Source of the DNA: Bifidobacterium aemilianum
Lineage (GTDB): Bacteria > Actinomycetota > Actinomycetes > Actinomycetales > Bifidobacteriaceae
NCBI RefSeq assembly: GCF_003315635.1
Contig: NZ_PDCG01000001.1
Span: 124,001-188,000, forward strand
DNA: 64,000 bases
Direction of reading: 5' to 3'
In this document: positions 28,958 to 39,603 of the stretch, in pieces
Layout of the letters: each line of letters opens with the position of its first letter
Numbering within the stretch: position 1 is the stretch's first letter
The notes under the pieces: generated by a model
The model's database searches: none
Told to the model about the DNA's origin: nothing
Seen by the model: only the letters and a program-made list of their open reading frames with translations
Made by a program: the position numbers and the translations under genes

Positions 28958-30196
28958 TCAATCGATCGACTGAGCCGGACGTTCGGATTCAGACTGCCTT
29001 GCAGATGCGGATTCAGACTCCTGCCCCACCTGGATGCCATGCTCCGTGGCTTCACCCGCCTCATCGACCATATCTGACTCGGTGTCGTCAAGTTCCTCGA
29101 TCAGTTCGAGCTGACTGTGCTCATCTCGGGGTGCGCCCTCCACAATGTCGATATGCATGTCGTCATATGCCGGATCGGATTGAATCCAGAGGTGGCTGGT
29201 CTCCGGTGGTTCGATCTCCGAATGTTCGCCGCAGCCGTGGTCCAAGGAGACGACCCTGCCGTCATCCGGACTCCACTTGTTGGCGCATACTCCGAACAGC
29301 TGCCCCAGTTCGCCCACCAGGGGCACCATGAAGCCGCAGCTGTCGCAATGCTTGTGGCCGGCGGTCTTGGTCGAGAGGGACTTGGGCCCCCTCTGGCCCT
29401 CATACCAACGCTTGGCTGTCTGCTGCCGGCCCAGGGGGCTGAGCACATGACGGCGGGAGAGTTCAAAGTCGCGGACGGCATTGAGCAGGTCCTCCTGGTT
29501 ATCGGCTGCCTCCACGGCTTCAGCGGCGTCCGAGGAATCCCTAGGGCCCTTGTGCCCGTCGGGGCTGGCGCCTCGCTCGGCACTGCCTGTGGCTTGCCCA
29601 GTCTCCCCCGTGTCCTCAGTATCCTTGGTGGGAGCCTGCTTGCCCTTGGGCTTGACCAGGCGGAAGCCCTCCTCCAGCCGTGGGTCGTCAGGGTCGGTGC
29701 CGATGGAATCAGTGACCGACAGGTCGGAGGCCAGAAGACGGTCCTTCCAGGGGACCCAGGCTGGGGGCCTCAGGGCCTTGTCACTGGGAATCAACGAGGT
29801 TTCGTCAACGGTCCAGCGGTCGGCCTGACTGTCATGGAAGAGCGTGACCGACCACTGCCAGCCCTCATAGCCACGAATCAGGCATTCAAAACGGAAGTCG
29901 GTCACCTGGCCCTCAAGCACCACGGCCTGGGCAAAGTCACCGACCTGCTCCGGCAGATCGGCCACTGCCCTGGCCACCGTACGAGCCAGGTCCTGGGGGT
30001 CCACAGGCCCCTCCTCGAGCGCTGCGTAGGCCTGCCCCTCCTGTGAGGGGTCGTCGCCTCCTTGGCCAACCACTAGCGGCTGAGCCCCCTTCTTGTCTGC
30101 CTGCGACTCATACTCTGCCACCTCGGGTTCGGGCCTTGTGTTGGGCTTGTCCTCTTGCTTGTCGTCACGCACTGTCTTACTGGTCCTACCTGTCAT
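28958..30196 (-). CDS. DUF3027 domain-containing protein
   Basis: A 412-residue soluble protein of unknown function found across actinobacteria. The conserved core lies at about 60-190, with FRFECLIRGYEGWQWSVTL and PPAWVPWKDRL. A second block at about 285-330 has HCDSCGFMVPLVGELG and a further CANKWSPDDG...HGCGEHSE, which together look like a zinc site of four Cys/His. Acidic, low-complexity segments separate and end the blocks. Its ATG overlaps the stop of the cold-shock gene by one base, so the two are translationally coupled. A link to RNA or ribosome biology is only suggested by that partner. Confidence 0.8.
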   Translation of the reverse strand: MTGRTSKTVRDDKQEDKPNTRPEPEVAEYESQADKKGAQPLVVGQGGDDPSQEGQAYAALEEGPVDPQDLARTVARAVADLPEQVGDFAQAVVLEGQVTDFRFECLIRGYEGWQWSVTLFHDSQADRWTVDETSLIPSDKALRPPAWVPWKDRLLASDLSVTDSIGTDPDDPRLEEGFRLVKPKGKQAPTKDTEDTGETGQATGSAERGASPDGHKGPRDSSDAAEAVEAADNQEDLLNAVRDFELSRRHVLSPLGRQQTAKRWYEGQRGPKSLSTKTAGHKHCDSCGFMVPLVGELGQLFGVCANKWSPDDGRVVSLDHGCGEHSEIEPPETSHLWIQSDPAYDDMHIDIVEGAPRDEHSQLELIEELDDTESDMVDEAGEATEHGIQVGQESESASARQSESERPAQSID

Positions 30197-30585
30197 CAGT
30201 CCTGCACATCGAAATCGTCGGCCACTGCACGAAGCAGGGTGGCCAGCTTCTTGCTTTCAGCGTCGGCCGGGTACCGGTGGCGGCGCAGGGAGTTGCCAGC
30301 GGAGTCCAGAAGCTTGATCAGGTCCTCGACGATGGCCACCATATCATCGGCCTTGGGGCGGGTGGCCCTGACCAGGGATGGGGCCGGCGCCTCTACCGTC
30401 AGGTCGATGGCCTGGGGACCCTTGCGGCCGTCCAGGACGGAGAATTCGACCTTGGCTCCCTTACGCAGATGCTCAACGCCCTCGGGTAGGACCGCCGCAG
30501 GAAGGAACACATCCATACCATCGTCGCTGGTGATGAATCCGTAGCCCTTCTTGGCGTCGAACCACCGCACTCTCCCGCTTGGCAT
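30196..30585 (-). CDS. Cold-shock domain protein with C-terminal extension
   Basis: The first 65 residues form a cold-shock OB fold: VRWFDAKKGYGFI carries RNP1, and DVFLPAAVL is an altered RNP2 where the classical form is VFVHYS. About 60 extra residues follow, predicted helical and charged, making 129 in all, against about 67 for CspA. This two-part form is typical of actinobacteria. Probably binds single-stranded nucleic acid. Operon with the DUF3027 gene. Confidence 0.85.
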   Translation of the reverse strand: MPSGRVRWFDAKKGYGFITSDDGMDVFLPAAVLPEGVEHLRKGAKVEFSVLDGRKGPQAIDLTVEAPAPSLVRATRPKADDMVAIVEDLIKLLDSAGNSLRRHRYPADAESKKLATLLRAVADDFDVQD

Positions 30586-30751
30586 AGTCTTCCTCGCTTC
30601 ATTACACGATTACATGCACATTTCCGCCGCCAAGCAGGCGACGACTCTTTCCATACTGCCAGCTTAGCGCATAGCGGGACCACCGGTCGATTCTCGCTGG
30701 CAGTGCAACAGAACGCAGACGCAAGGCGATGACCCTGTGGCGGACCCGGCC

Positions 30752-32287
30752 CTAGGCCTTGGCCTGTGCCGACTGCTGTGAGGCGCGTTCGCTCTGCACC
30801 GCTGTGGAATCGGCCAACAGATGCTTGCTCTTGAAGTCAAGCAGGTTGATGAGGAAGGCCGCGATCAGCAGGACCAGACCCAGAACGAAAATCCAATGGA
30901 GGCCATCGTAGACGATGCCACGGGCAGGTTCCAGAAAGCGCTCAGGCAGGCTGCCGGCCGTATCTGGATTGACCATCTTGTTCATCATGTCCATGGTCAG
31001 GCCGGGATGGCTGCCGATCTGCCGGGCTGTGACCAGATTCATAACGATCCCGAAGACGGAGATCATCATGGTCTGCCCCAAGCTGCGGGCCAGGGTGTTG
31101 AAGGAGGTGGCCGTGCCCACATTCTCGGCGGACACCACACTCTGGGAGGTCACGGTGCCGATGGTGATTGCCAGACCGAAACCGAAGCCATAGAAACACG
31201 AGATGATCAGGAAAGCCCAGAAGGGGGTGGTAATGGGCAGGAGCACATAGCTTCCGCAAGCTCCTATCAGGAAGACCAGCGCCAGGGCCATGATCCGATG
31301 CGGTGGGTTGGTGATGAGGAAGCGACCGGCCAGGTAGGCACCCAGGAGCCAGACCAGGGAGCTGGGGGTCAGGGCGAAGCCACCCATGGAGGGTTTGAGG
31401 CCCAAGACGCTCTGCATCCAGATGGGCAGGTAGGTTTCGAAGCCCATCAGGAAGCCGGAGACCAGCAGAATCACCGTGTTCTCCACTATGAAGGTGCGGT
31501 TGGTGAAGAGCTTGAGGGGCAGGATCGGGTCCACCTCCTGGCGTTCGACGATGACGAGCGCCACTATCAAGGCCAGGGATGCCAGCAAGGGCATAAGGCC
31601 CCAGGGGACCCAATGGGGACTGTTGAGGTTCTGCAGGCCCAGCATGAGGGTGACCAGGGCCAGTACCAGCAGCACGATGCCCCGGTAGTCGATGGGGGTC
31701 TTACGGGGATGGGTCTGTTCCTGCAGGCAGCACTGGATCACGATGACCACCAGCAGCCCGATGGGGATGTTGATGGCAAAGACCCAGTGCCAGCTGAGCT
31801 GTTCTACGATGAACCCACCCAGAAGGGGCGCTATGACGGAGGCGATGCCCCAGGAGGACCCGTTCAGGCCGATCATCTGGGCCCGCTTCTCGACCGGGTA
31901 GATGTCAGCCAGGATACTGAAGGTCAAGGGCTGGATGGCTCCAGCGCCAAGCCCCTGGACCACCCGGGACAGGATCAGCTGGATCATGGATTGGGATATG
32001 CCGCACAGGAGCGAGCCGACCACGAAGACCAAAAGGCCGATGTTCATGAGCCTCTTGCGCCCGTAACGGTCCGAGAGCTTGCCGTAGACCGGGGTGGCCA
32101 CGGCGCACATGAGCATGTAGATGGAGAAGACCCAGTTCATCAGACTGAGACCCTTGAGGTCGGAGACAATGGTGGGCATGGCCGTCGAGACTATGGTCCC
32201 CTCGACAGCGGTCATGAAAGTGGCCAGGAATACCGCAACGGTAACCGGCCCTACTTTGGTGGTTGGCGCAACTTTCCGCTCGCTCAC
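30752..32287 (-). CDS. MFS multidrug-type exporter (DHA2, 14 TM)
   Basis: Integral membrane protein, 511 residues, EmrB/QacA family. About 14 hydrophobic helices begin at VTVAVFLATFMTAVEGTIV, whose Glu (in place of the usual Asp) sits in helix 1. Motif A is GKLSDRYGRKR, and motif C-like SRVVQGLGAGAIQPL follows. It would export drugs or metabolites by proton antiport; the substrate is unknown. GTG 32287 is chosen behind GAGG; TTG 32314 is possible, but a TTGACA (32333-32328) suggests transcription starts between the two. No regulator gene is adjacent. Confidence 0.85.
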   Translation of the reverse strand: MSERKVAPTTKVGPVTVAVFLATFMTAVEGTIVSTAMPTIVSDLKGLSLMNWVFSIYMLMCAVATPVYGKLSDRYGRKRLMNIGLLVFVVGSLLCGISQSMIQLILSRVVQGLGAGAIQPLTFSILADIYPVEKRAQMIGLNGSSWGIASVIAPLLGGFIVEQLSWHWVFAINIPIGLLVVIVIQCCLQEQTHPRKTPIDYRGIVLLVLALVTLMLGLQNLNSPHWVPWGLMPLLASLALIVALVIVERQEVDPILPLKLFTNRTFIVENTVILLVSGFLMGFETYLPIWMQSVLGLKPSMGGFALTPSSLVWLLGAYLAGRFLITNPPHRIMALALVFLIGACGSYVLLPITTPFWAFLIISCFYGFGFGLAITIGTVTSQSVVSAENVGTATSFNTLARSLGQTMMISVFGIVMNLVTARQIGSHPGLTMDMMNKMVNPDTAGSLPERFLEPARGIVYDGLHWIFVLGLVLLIAAFLINLLDFKSKHLLADSTAVQSERASQQSAQAKA

Positions 32288-32525
32288 TATGGTCCTCAGC
32301 CTTTCATACGGCAACTTGATCCTCTTGTGTCAAGCCAACACGCAGAGCATATTCGCTGGCGGTCGCTCCGGCAACCTTCCGCCCATCGGGCAGCAAGAGC
32401 CTTACAGCATGATAGGGAGACGTAACGACCAGGCGGGGGCTGGCCCGTGTAACCGGCCTGCACTGCCCCAAAGTCCATTACCGCGGCCGTTTCTGCCGGG
32501 TGTCCTCCAGCTGGGTCGTGGCCGC

Positions 32526-34331
32526 CTAGTTGCCCTGGCCTTGAGCCCGGACTGATCTGGCGGCCTTGACCTTGCCACCAGCCGGTAGTGATGGGCCTTG
32601 GCCCGGCCTGGCCACGATGGGCTCCACCGGCAGGACGACGGTCAAGGTGAGCCCTCCCCCATCAGTACTGGTGGCGACGATGAAGCCATGATGGGCCTTG
32701 GCCACGGATTGGGCGATGGACATACCCAGACCGGTGCCCCCCTTGCGCCTGGCCCGCGAGGAATCGGCTGTGTAGAAACGCTCAAAGATCTGAGTCTGCT
32801 TGCCCTCCGGGACTCCCGGCCCATGGTCGATGAAGCGGATGACGGCGTAGTTCATGCCCACCTGCATGGACTGCCCGACCTCCAAGGCCTCAAGGAAGGT
32901 GGTCAGGGAGGCGTTCGTGGCAGGCAGACGGGAGAGGGAATCGGGGCCGATTGAAGCGGCCAGGAGGGACATCCCGATCTCGACAGGCGAATCGGGCGGG
33001 GTGTAACGGTGAATGTTGCCGATGATGTTGGTCATGACCTGCCGAATCCGCGAGCCGTCACCGCTCAGAGAGATCTGTGGTACCTGGCCGGGCAGGAAGG
33101 CCAGTCCCAAAGTGCCATCAGCCCCGTGCCGAAGCTGGAGGGAGCCCTCTTCCACCTGGCGCTCCGGGTCCAGGGCATGGAGGTCGTCGGCCGCGTCACG
33201 CAACAGCCTGGTCAGGGGCACCTGTTGGCTCATGTCGATGCCCCGCCCCTCGTCCAAACGGGCCAGGGACAGGAGGTCCTCCACCAGCAGGGTCATGCGG
33301 GAGCTGGAGGACTTGATGTGTTCTATGGACTCATCAGCCCGTTCCAAGGCCCCAGGTAGCTCCCTTTGCATGGCGTAAAGCTCGGTGTAGCCATGAATGG
33401 TGGCCAGGGGTGTACGCAGCTCATGGCTGGCATCGGAGACGAATTGCTTCATCTTCTCCGTGGTGGCCTCCTGCTCCTTGAAGCTGCTCTCGATCCGGGC
33501 CAACATGGAGTTGAGCGAGGCGGCCAGGGAACCGACCTCCGTGTTCTCGGGGGCGGGAGGCACACGCTGGCTCAGGTCGCCGTTGGCTATCTTGGCTGCC
33601 GTCTTCTCAATGCGTTTCAGGGGGCTCAGGGTCCCTTGAATGAGCACGAGGGCCGCGAATCCCCCAATGATGACGATCAGCAGGCTCACGATGATGCAGT
33701 AGCGGGTCAAGGTATTGACGGTGTCTATCTGGTCGCTGAGCGATAGACCGATATACACGGTGCCGCTGGGTCTGTTGTTGCGGTCGGCCAAGGGTCTGGC
33801 CAGGACCCGCCATTGGGCGCTGGCAGCCTGCAGGGTGGCCTTGTCGGCCATGGGTGTGGCGGTGACCCGGGCCGAGGTGGTGAAGGGTTCGTTGGGGGTG
33901 ATGCCCCCATCCTGGCCCGAGGGGGGAAGCTTGGGCTGGGAGGTGACGCCATAGCGCAGGACCGGCACCAGGGCGTTGGTCACGATCATGTCGTCGGTGT
34001 CACGGATCTGCAGGAAGTAATCGGTGGGACCGGCTGTGGCCTGTTTGGTGTCGCGTTCCTTGAGCAGGTCCACATTGCGGTAGACCAACTCGGCCTGTTG
34101 GGACAGCTGGGTGTCGGTCTTCTCCAGCAGATAGTTGCTGACGAACTGACGGATGGACAGCGATATGACGCTGGCTCCGAGGATCAGCAGGACCACGGTG
34201 CAGGCCACCAGCTTTGAGGATAGGGAGAAGTGCTCCAAACGCCTGCCGACCGCCCTGAAAATGCGGTTGCCCGCCCGATGATGTTTACGGGCGGGCATGT
34301 CGGGCTGCGGAGCCCTATCCCTCACAAGCAT
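32526..34331 (-). CDS. Two-component sensor histidine kinase
   Basis: Membrane kinase, 601 residues. TM1 is at about 43-61, an extracellular sensor domain of about 145 residues follows, TM2 is at about 207-232, and HAMP comes after it. The phospho-acceptor sits in FVSDASHELRTPLATIHGYTE (His about 303). The ATPase domain has the N box MTNIIGNIHRYT and GTGLGMSIA. An insertion of about 35 residues separates the N box from the DHGPGVP box. The C-terminal tail is basic. Overall close to TcrY/PrrB-like actinobacterial kinases; the stimulus is unknown. Nine bases after the regulator gene. Confidence 0.92.
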   Translation of the reverse strand: MLVRDRAPQPDMPARKHHRAGNRIFRAVGRRLEHFSLSSKLVACTVVLLILGASVISLSIRQFVSNYLLEKTDTQLSQQAELVYRNVDLLKERDTKQATAGPTDYFLQIRDTDDMIVTNALVPVLRYGVTSQPKLPPSGQDGGITPNEPFTTSARVTATPMADKATLQAASAQWRVLARPLADRNNRPSGTVYIGLSLSDQIDTVNTLTRYCIIVSLLIVIIGGFAALVLIQGTLSPLKRIEKTAAKIANGDLSQRVPPAPENTEVGSLAASLNSMLARIESSFKEQEATTEKMKQFVSDASHELRTPLATIHGYTELYAMQRELPGALERADESIEHIKSSSSRMTLLVEDLLSLARLDEGRGIDMSQQVPLTRLLRDAADDLHALDPERQVEEGSLQLRHGADGTLGLAFLPGQVPQISLSGDGSRIRQVMTNIIGNIHRYTPPDSPVEIGMSLLAASIGPDSLSRLPATNASLTTFLEALEVGQSMQVGMNYAVIRFIDHGPGVPEGKQTQIFERFYTADSSRARRKGGTGLGMSIAQSVAKAHHGFIVATSTDGGGLTLTVVLPVEPIVARPGQGPSLPAGGKVKAARSVRAQGQGN

Positions 34332-34340
34332 GAGACCACC

Positions 34341-35090
34341 TTATGCGTTCTTAGGTTCGCGGATCATATAGCCGATGCCACGCTTGGTCTCGATCAGGGG
34401 TGCCACACGCTGTGGCTTGCCATCTGGCCCGACCGTGGTGATGCCATCGATCTTCTTACGAAGATAGGAGATGTAGGACTCCACGATCGCCGCATCCCCA
34501 CCCCAATCGTACTGCCAGACGTGATCAAGAATCTGGGCCTTGGACAGGACCCGTCCCTCGTTGTCCATCAGATAACGCAGAAGCTTGTATTCCGTGGGGC
34601 TCAGGTCGATGGGCTGCCCTGCACGGGTCACATCATGGGAGTCCTCATTGATCTCCAGGTCGGCCACGGAGATGATGGGGCTTGATTCCGCCTCCTCATG
34701 TGTGCGGCGCAGGATGGCCCTAATCCTGGCCACAACCTCTTCCAAGCTGAAGGGCTTGGTCACGTAGTCATCGCCACCTACGGTCAATCCCATGATCTTG
34801 TCCTGGGTATCGTCGCGGGCGGTCAGGAAGAGCACGGGAGCGGTGATGCCCCCCTGACGGATGCGCCTGGTCACCGTGAAGCCGTCAATATCGGGAAGCA
34901 TGACGTCAAGCACGATCAGGTCCGGCTTGGTCTGCTCAATCACCTCGATTGCGGCTGATCCGGAGGCTGCCGTAGCCACCTCAAAACCAGCGAAGTGCAG
35001 GGATGCCACCAGGAGCTCACGGATGGAGGGCTCGTCATCCACAACCACAATTGATGCTTCTATTGCTTTGCTCATGTTTCCACTGTGCAT
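34341..35090 (-). CDS. OmpR-family response regulator
   Basis: DNA-binding regulator, 249 residues, partner of the following kinase. The receiver has VVVDDEPSIRE, phospho-acceptor Asp62 in LIVLDVMLP, Thr in FLTARDD and Lys in VTKPFS. The winged-helix domain has LSPTEYKLLRYL and the recognition region VESYISYLRKKID, ending in RGIGYMIRE. The start at ATG 35090 has AAGG six bases before it; ATG 35075 is an alternative. A TAATAT -10 candidate lies at about 35125. Confidence 0.93.
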   Translation of the reverse strand: MHSGNMSKAIEASIVVVDDEPSIRELLVASLHFAGFEVATAASGSAAIEVIEQTKPDLIVLDVMLPDIDGFTVTRRIRQGGITAPVLFLTARDDTQDKIMGLTVGGDDYVTKPFSLEEVVARIRAILRRTHEEAESSPIISVADLEINEDSHDVTRAGQPIDLSPTEYKLLRYLMDNEGRVLSKAQILDHVWQYDWGGDAAIVESYISYLRKKIDGITTVGPDGKPQRVAPLIETKRGIGYMIREPKNA

Positions 35091-35189
35091 TTTCAGCCTT
35101 ATGGTTTCCTGAATACTGACTGTATATTACTCCCGGGGAAGTTCAGAATCACATGAAAGTCAGGTCTTGGAGGCAGGGAATCTCAGCCT

Positions 35190-36017
35190 TCAGTTTTGGG
35201 CGGACCGATCTGCTGATGCATCCATGGCGGAGCACTCGCTTTCCTTCGAACGTCCGGCCGGCTCCGGATTCTTGGCGCGGCCGCCCTTGCCTCGCCCTCG
35301 GTGCAGCAGCACCAGCAGCAAGCTGACCAACGCAATCAGCAGCAGGGCCCCCACCAGGCCCAAGGCCCCCAAGCGGGAAATGGTATGTGGAGTGGAGGTC
35401 TTCTTCAGCGTGGTCAGCTCACGCATCATGGCAATGGCCGACCCGGACCAGTCCGGTGAGCTTTGGTTGATGGGCTTGAGGGCGGCGTCCGAGAGCTTGT
35501 CCACCGTGGCCTTGGACCTAAGCCATTCATCGGAATTGGGTGAGACAGCGACCACCAGGTTGCCGTCGCCCGAGGCCACGGCCAGCAGGATGGTGTTGGG
35601 GTCGGGATTCAGGGATGTGAGGAGATGACCGGCCCATGAGGCTGGGTCGGACTTGTCACCAAAGGTCTGCAGGTACAGGAGGCGCACCGTGACCCCATCC
35701 TCATGCTTGGTCTTGGCAATGGCATCGGTGACGGCGGGCAGATTGTTGCCCAGCAGGTTCTCCGTATCGGTGATGTTGCCGGTGATCTTCAAGGCCCCGA
35801 CGCCATCGGCGACCTGCCCTGAAGCCCAGGCCAGACCGGAAGGCAACGATATGGCACCAAGGGCGAAGACCATGATGAGGAGGGCCGCCAAAAGCCGCTT
35901 AAGACAAATCGCGGCATCAAACCGCGACACGCCGAAGCCTCGCTCTAGGGCACAGCCTTCGACCACATGACCTGATTCTTCTGATGTGCTGATCTGAGGG
36001 GACATATCTTCAACCAT
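35190..36017 (-). CDS. TPM-domain membrane protein
   Basis: Secreted and C-terminally anchored protein of about 275 residues. A hydrophobic signal segment (CLKRLLAALLIMVFALGAI) starts at about 45 in this version and ends at AWASG. A TPM (TLP18.3/Psb32/MOLO-1) domain follows with ITDTENLLG, VRLLYLQTFGD and ILLAVASGDGNLVVAVS. Near the C-terminus is a second hydrophobic helix (ALGLVGALLLIALVSLLLVLL) and a basic cytosolic tail. Function of bacterial TPM proteins is unclear; repair or envelope roles are proposed. The start is uncertain: ATG 36017 or 36005 are likely. Divergent from the WXG100 gene. Confidence 0.75.
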   Translation of the reverse strand: MVEDMSPQISTSEESGHVVEGCALERGFGVSRFDAAICLKRLLAALLIMVFALGAISLPSGLAWASGQVADGVGALKITGNITDTENLLGNNLPAVTDAIAKTKHEDGVTVRLLYLQTFGDKSDPASWAGHLLTSLNPDPNTILLAVASGDGNLVVAVSPNSDEWLRSKATVDKLSDAALKPINQSSPDWSGSAIAMMRELTTLKKTSTPHTISRLGALGLVGALLLIALVSLLLVLLHRGRGKGGRAKNPEPAGRSKESECSAMDASADRSAQN

Positions 36018-36082
36018 AGCGGTCGGCTTCACCAAGGACCGACCGCCGGCAAGAGCAGTACAGCACACACAAAGGAAGAACC

Positions 36083-36376
36083 ATGCCACAGTATCAAGTA
36101 GATTCCGAACAGATCCAATCATCCAGCGCGGCCGTGTCCTCATCGGTCTCCTCCATCCGAGAGGCGGTGGCCGGCATGTACGGCAACCTCAACGCCCTCC
36201 AGGAGGTATGGCGGGGTGGTGCCGCCAGCCAGTTCAGCGTCGTCGCCGAACAGTGGCGCCAGGCCCAACAGCAGATGGAAACCTCACTGGAATCCATACA
36301 GAACGCCCTGACCCAGGCATCCTCGGTCTATGCGGATGCGGAGAGTCAGGCCTCCCAGCTCTTCACCAGTTCCTGA
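36083..36376 (+). CDS. WXG100 (ESAT-6-like) protein
   Basis: A 97-residue helical-hairpin protein typical of type VII secretion substrates. The turn motif is W43-R-G in LQEVWRGGAASQF. Two helices of about 35 residues flank it. Near the C-terminus YADAE fits the YxxxD/E export signal. RBS AAGGAAG precedes the ATG. Alone in its operon and followed by a strong terminator. The ATPase and membrane parts of a type VII system are not in this window. Confidence 0.88.
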   Translation: MPQYQVDSEQIQSSSAAVSSSVSSIREAVAGMYGNLNALQEVWRGGAASQFSVVAEQWRQAQQQMETSLESIQNALTQASSVYADAESQASQLFTSS

Positions 36377-36397
36377 GCCCCCCGGCGGCAACAACAA

Positions 36398-36426
36398 AGG
36401 GACCCGACCGGTCTGGTCGGGTCCCT
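36398..36426 (+). terminator. Terminator of the WXG100 gene
   Basis: Perfect 12-base arms AGGGACCCGACC (36398-36409) and complement (36415-36426) with a five-base loop GGTCT, 21 bases after the stop. Confidence 0.8.
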
Positions 36427-36447
36427 CCAGGAATCCTCAGCTGCCTT

Positions 36448-36474
36448 CAGCCCCCATAGGGCCTATGGGGGCTG
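36448..36474 (-). terminator. Terminator of groEL
   Basis: Near-perfect palindrome: 13-base arms around a single central base, 15 bases downstream of the groEL stop on the reverse strand. Confidence 0.7.
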
Positions 36475-36489
36475 GGGCTGCCAGCGGAA

Positions 36490-38224
<1,735 letters not shown>

Positions 38225-38232
38225 TTGGGAGA

Positions 38233-38259
38233 TTAGCACTCCACCATCTCGAGTGCCAA
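38233..38259 (-). promoter_or_regulatory. CIRCE operator 2 (HrcA site)
   Basis: TTAGCACTC-N9-GAGTGCCAA, one base off consensus, eight bases from the first copy. The two copies lie in tandem ahead of groEL; the half-sites between them also form GAGTGCTAA-N8-TTAGCACTC. Confidence 0.9.
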
Positions 38260-38308
38260 CATAGGCCACGCCGATTGCGCTCTTGGCATGAAGAGCCGGG
38301 ATACAGAA

Positions 38309-38336
38309 AACCCGGCCGCCGAAGCGAAACCGGGTT
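38309..38336 (-). terminator. Terminator of cspA
   Basis: Seven-base arms AACCCGG and CCGGGTT around a 14-base loop, then TTTT on the reverse strand, 25 bases after the cspA stop. Confidence 0.7.
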
Positions 38337-38361
38337 ATCTGAGGAAAACGAAGACCTGAAA

Positions 38362-38565
38362 TCAGATCTTGGTTGCGGACTTGGCCTGGAGGCCCTTGGG
38401 ACCCTCTTCGACCTCGTATTCGACCTTGTCGCCATCGTCAAGCTTCTTGAAACCGTCGGACTGGATGACCGAGTAGTGAACGAAGACGTCTTCGCTCCCA
38501 TCATCGGGACTAATGAAGCCATATCCCTTGCCGGCGTTGAAGAATTTCACGGTACCTTGTGCCAT
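38362..38565 (-). CDS. cspA: Cold-shock protein CspA
   Basis: Compact 67-residue OB-fold RNA chaperone. RNP1 is GKGYGFISP and RNP2 is DVFVHYSVI, both classical, with aromatic residues for stacking on single-stranded RNA. ATG 38565 is chosen: MAQGTVKFF is the family start, and the upstream frame adds only unrelated residues. Between groEL and the LytR_C gene, with its own terminator. Confidence 0.95.
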   Translation of the reverse strand: MAQGTVKFFNAGKGYGFISPDDGSEDVFVHYSVIQSDGFKKLDDGDKVEYEVEEGPKGLQAKSATKI

Positions 38566-38625
38566 ATATATCATCTCTCGTTCAAAAGACCACGAATACC
38601 TAAGAAGAACCCGGCTGATTCCGAA

Positions 38626-38665
38626 CCCCACCTCGTGGCCTACACCAGTCTAAACCGAGGTGGGG
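38626..38665 (-). terminator. Hairpin downstream of the LytR_C gene
   Basis: Ten-base perfect arms CCCCACCTCG (38626-38635) and complement (38656-38665) with a 20-base loop. It is 114 bases past the LytR_C stop and 60 bases upstream of cspA. Probable but not typical terminator. Confidence 0.4.
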
Positions 38666-38778
38666 AGAAAAAGGGACGACACGCCAAGAAGCGCTGGAAA
38701 CCACCGGAATTTAGCCGGCAAGCCCCAGCCCCAAGCGAACCTGTCAGGTAGAGGGACGGCACCCAGGCCTGGCCGGAA

Positions 38779-39447
38779 TCAGTTGAGGAGGATCACCACG
38801 ACAGGGCCGGGGGCTTCCGGAGTCTGCTCCACCGCGGCGATGCCCAGGGTCTTGGCCACATCCTCGGCCGTTGCCTTGTCGGTCTCGTTCTGGTAGCGAA
38901 CCACCGTGGTGGACGGCAGTTGGCCGTTGGCGTTCTCGGGCGTGACGTTAGCATAGCCCGCATTCCTCAGGGCATTGGACTTCTGAGCGGCATAGCCGTT
39001 GATGCTGGTGCCGTTGATGACATGGACAGCCGTCTGCTTATTGACCGTCTGGGCCGGAGCCACCGGAGCCGGCGTGTTCTTCTCGGCCTTCTGCTGCTCG
39101 GCATCATCCTTGGCCTTGCCCTCGGACTCGTCCTGCTTGGCCTTGTCATCAGCCTTGTCCTTCTGGGCCTTCTTGACGTCCTCCTGCTTGGAGGAATCCG
39201 AGCCCCTGACCTGGGAGCTGGTCTCCTCTTTGGACTGCCAGGGGAAGTTGATCCTGCGGAACTCACCGGAGTAATACCCCCAGGTCAGAATTCCCGCCAG
39301 CAGCGCGATGATGATGACCACCAAGAAGGGCAACATGCGTATGGCAAGCGAGGTGTTGCCACGGTGTACACCGACCGGGCCCTCAGGGGGGTTATCGAAA
39401 CTGTCCTTGGAATAAGACTCGTAGGTCTCCTGGTCTTTGCGCGACAT
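38779..39447 (-). CDS. LytR C-terminal domain membrane protein
   Basis: 222-residue single-pass protein. A cytosolic start of about 36 residues is followed by the helix [19 protein letters not shown], then about 70 highly charged Lys/Asp/Glu residues forming a spacer, and a LytR_C domain at about 135-222 with [21 protein letters not shown] and GPVVVILL at the end. The domain is found alone or behind LytR-CpsA-Psr ligases and is thought to act at the cell wall. Divergent from ung. Confidence 0.85.
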   Translation of the reverse strand: MSRKDQETYESYSKDSFDNPPEGPVGVHRGNTSLAIRMLPFLVVIIIALLAGILTWGYYSGEFRRINFPWQSKEETSSQVRGSDSSKQEDVKKAQKDKADDKAKQDESEGKAKDDAEQQKAEKNTPAPVAPAQTVNKQTAVHVINGTSINGYAAQKSNALRNAGYANVTPENANGQLPSTTVVRYQNETDKATAEDVAKTLGIAAVEQTPEAPGPVVVILLN

Positions 39448-39603
39448 ATATCGTCCCTTCCTTTGCTACTGCACGAGTGTAAGGGCAACCGCGGTCAGCG
39501 TGCAACGAGGCTGCCTGACCGGCAGGCTTTGGCCATTCCGGATCACAAGGCTGACCTTGCCGCCTACCAGGCCTTGAGGCCCATGCTATGTAAAGTGGAA
39601 GCC

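Noticed and set aside
30821-32425. 534-codon open frame on the + strand opposite the MFS exporter
   Set aside because: His/Gly/Asp/Gln-rich composition, as expected opposite a membrane protein gene; no motifs.
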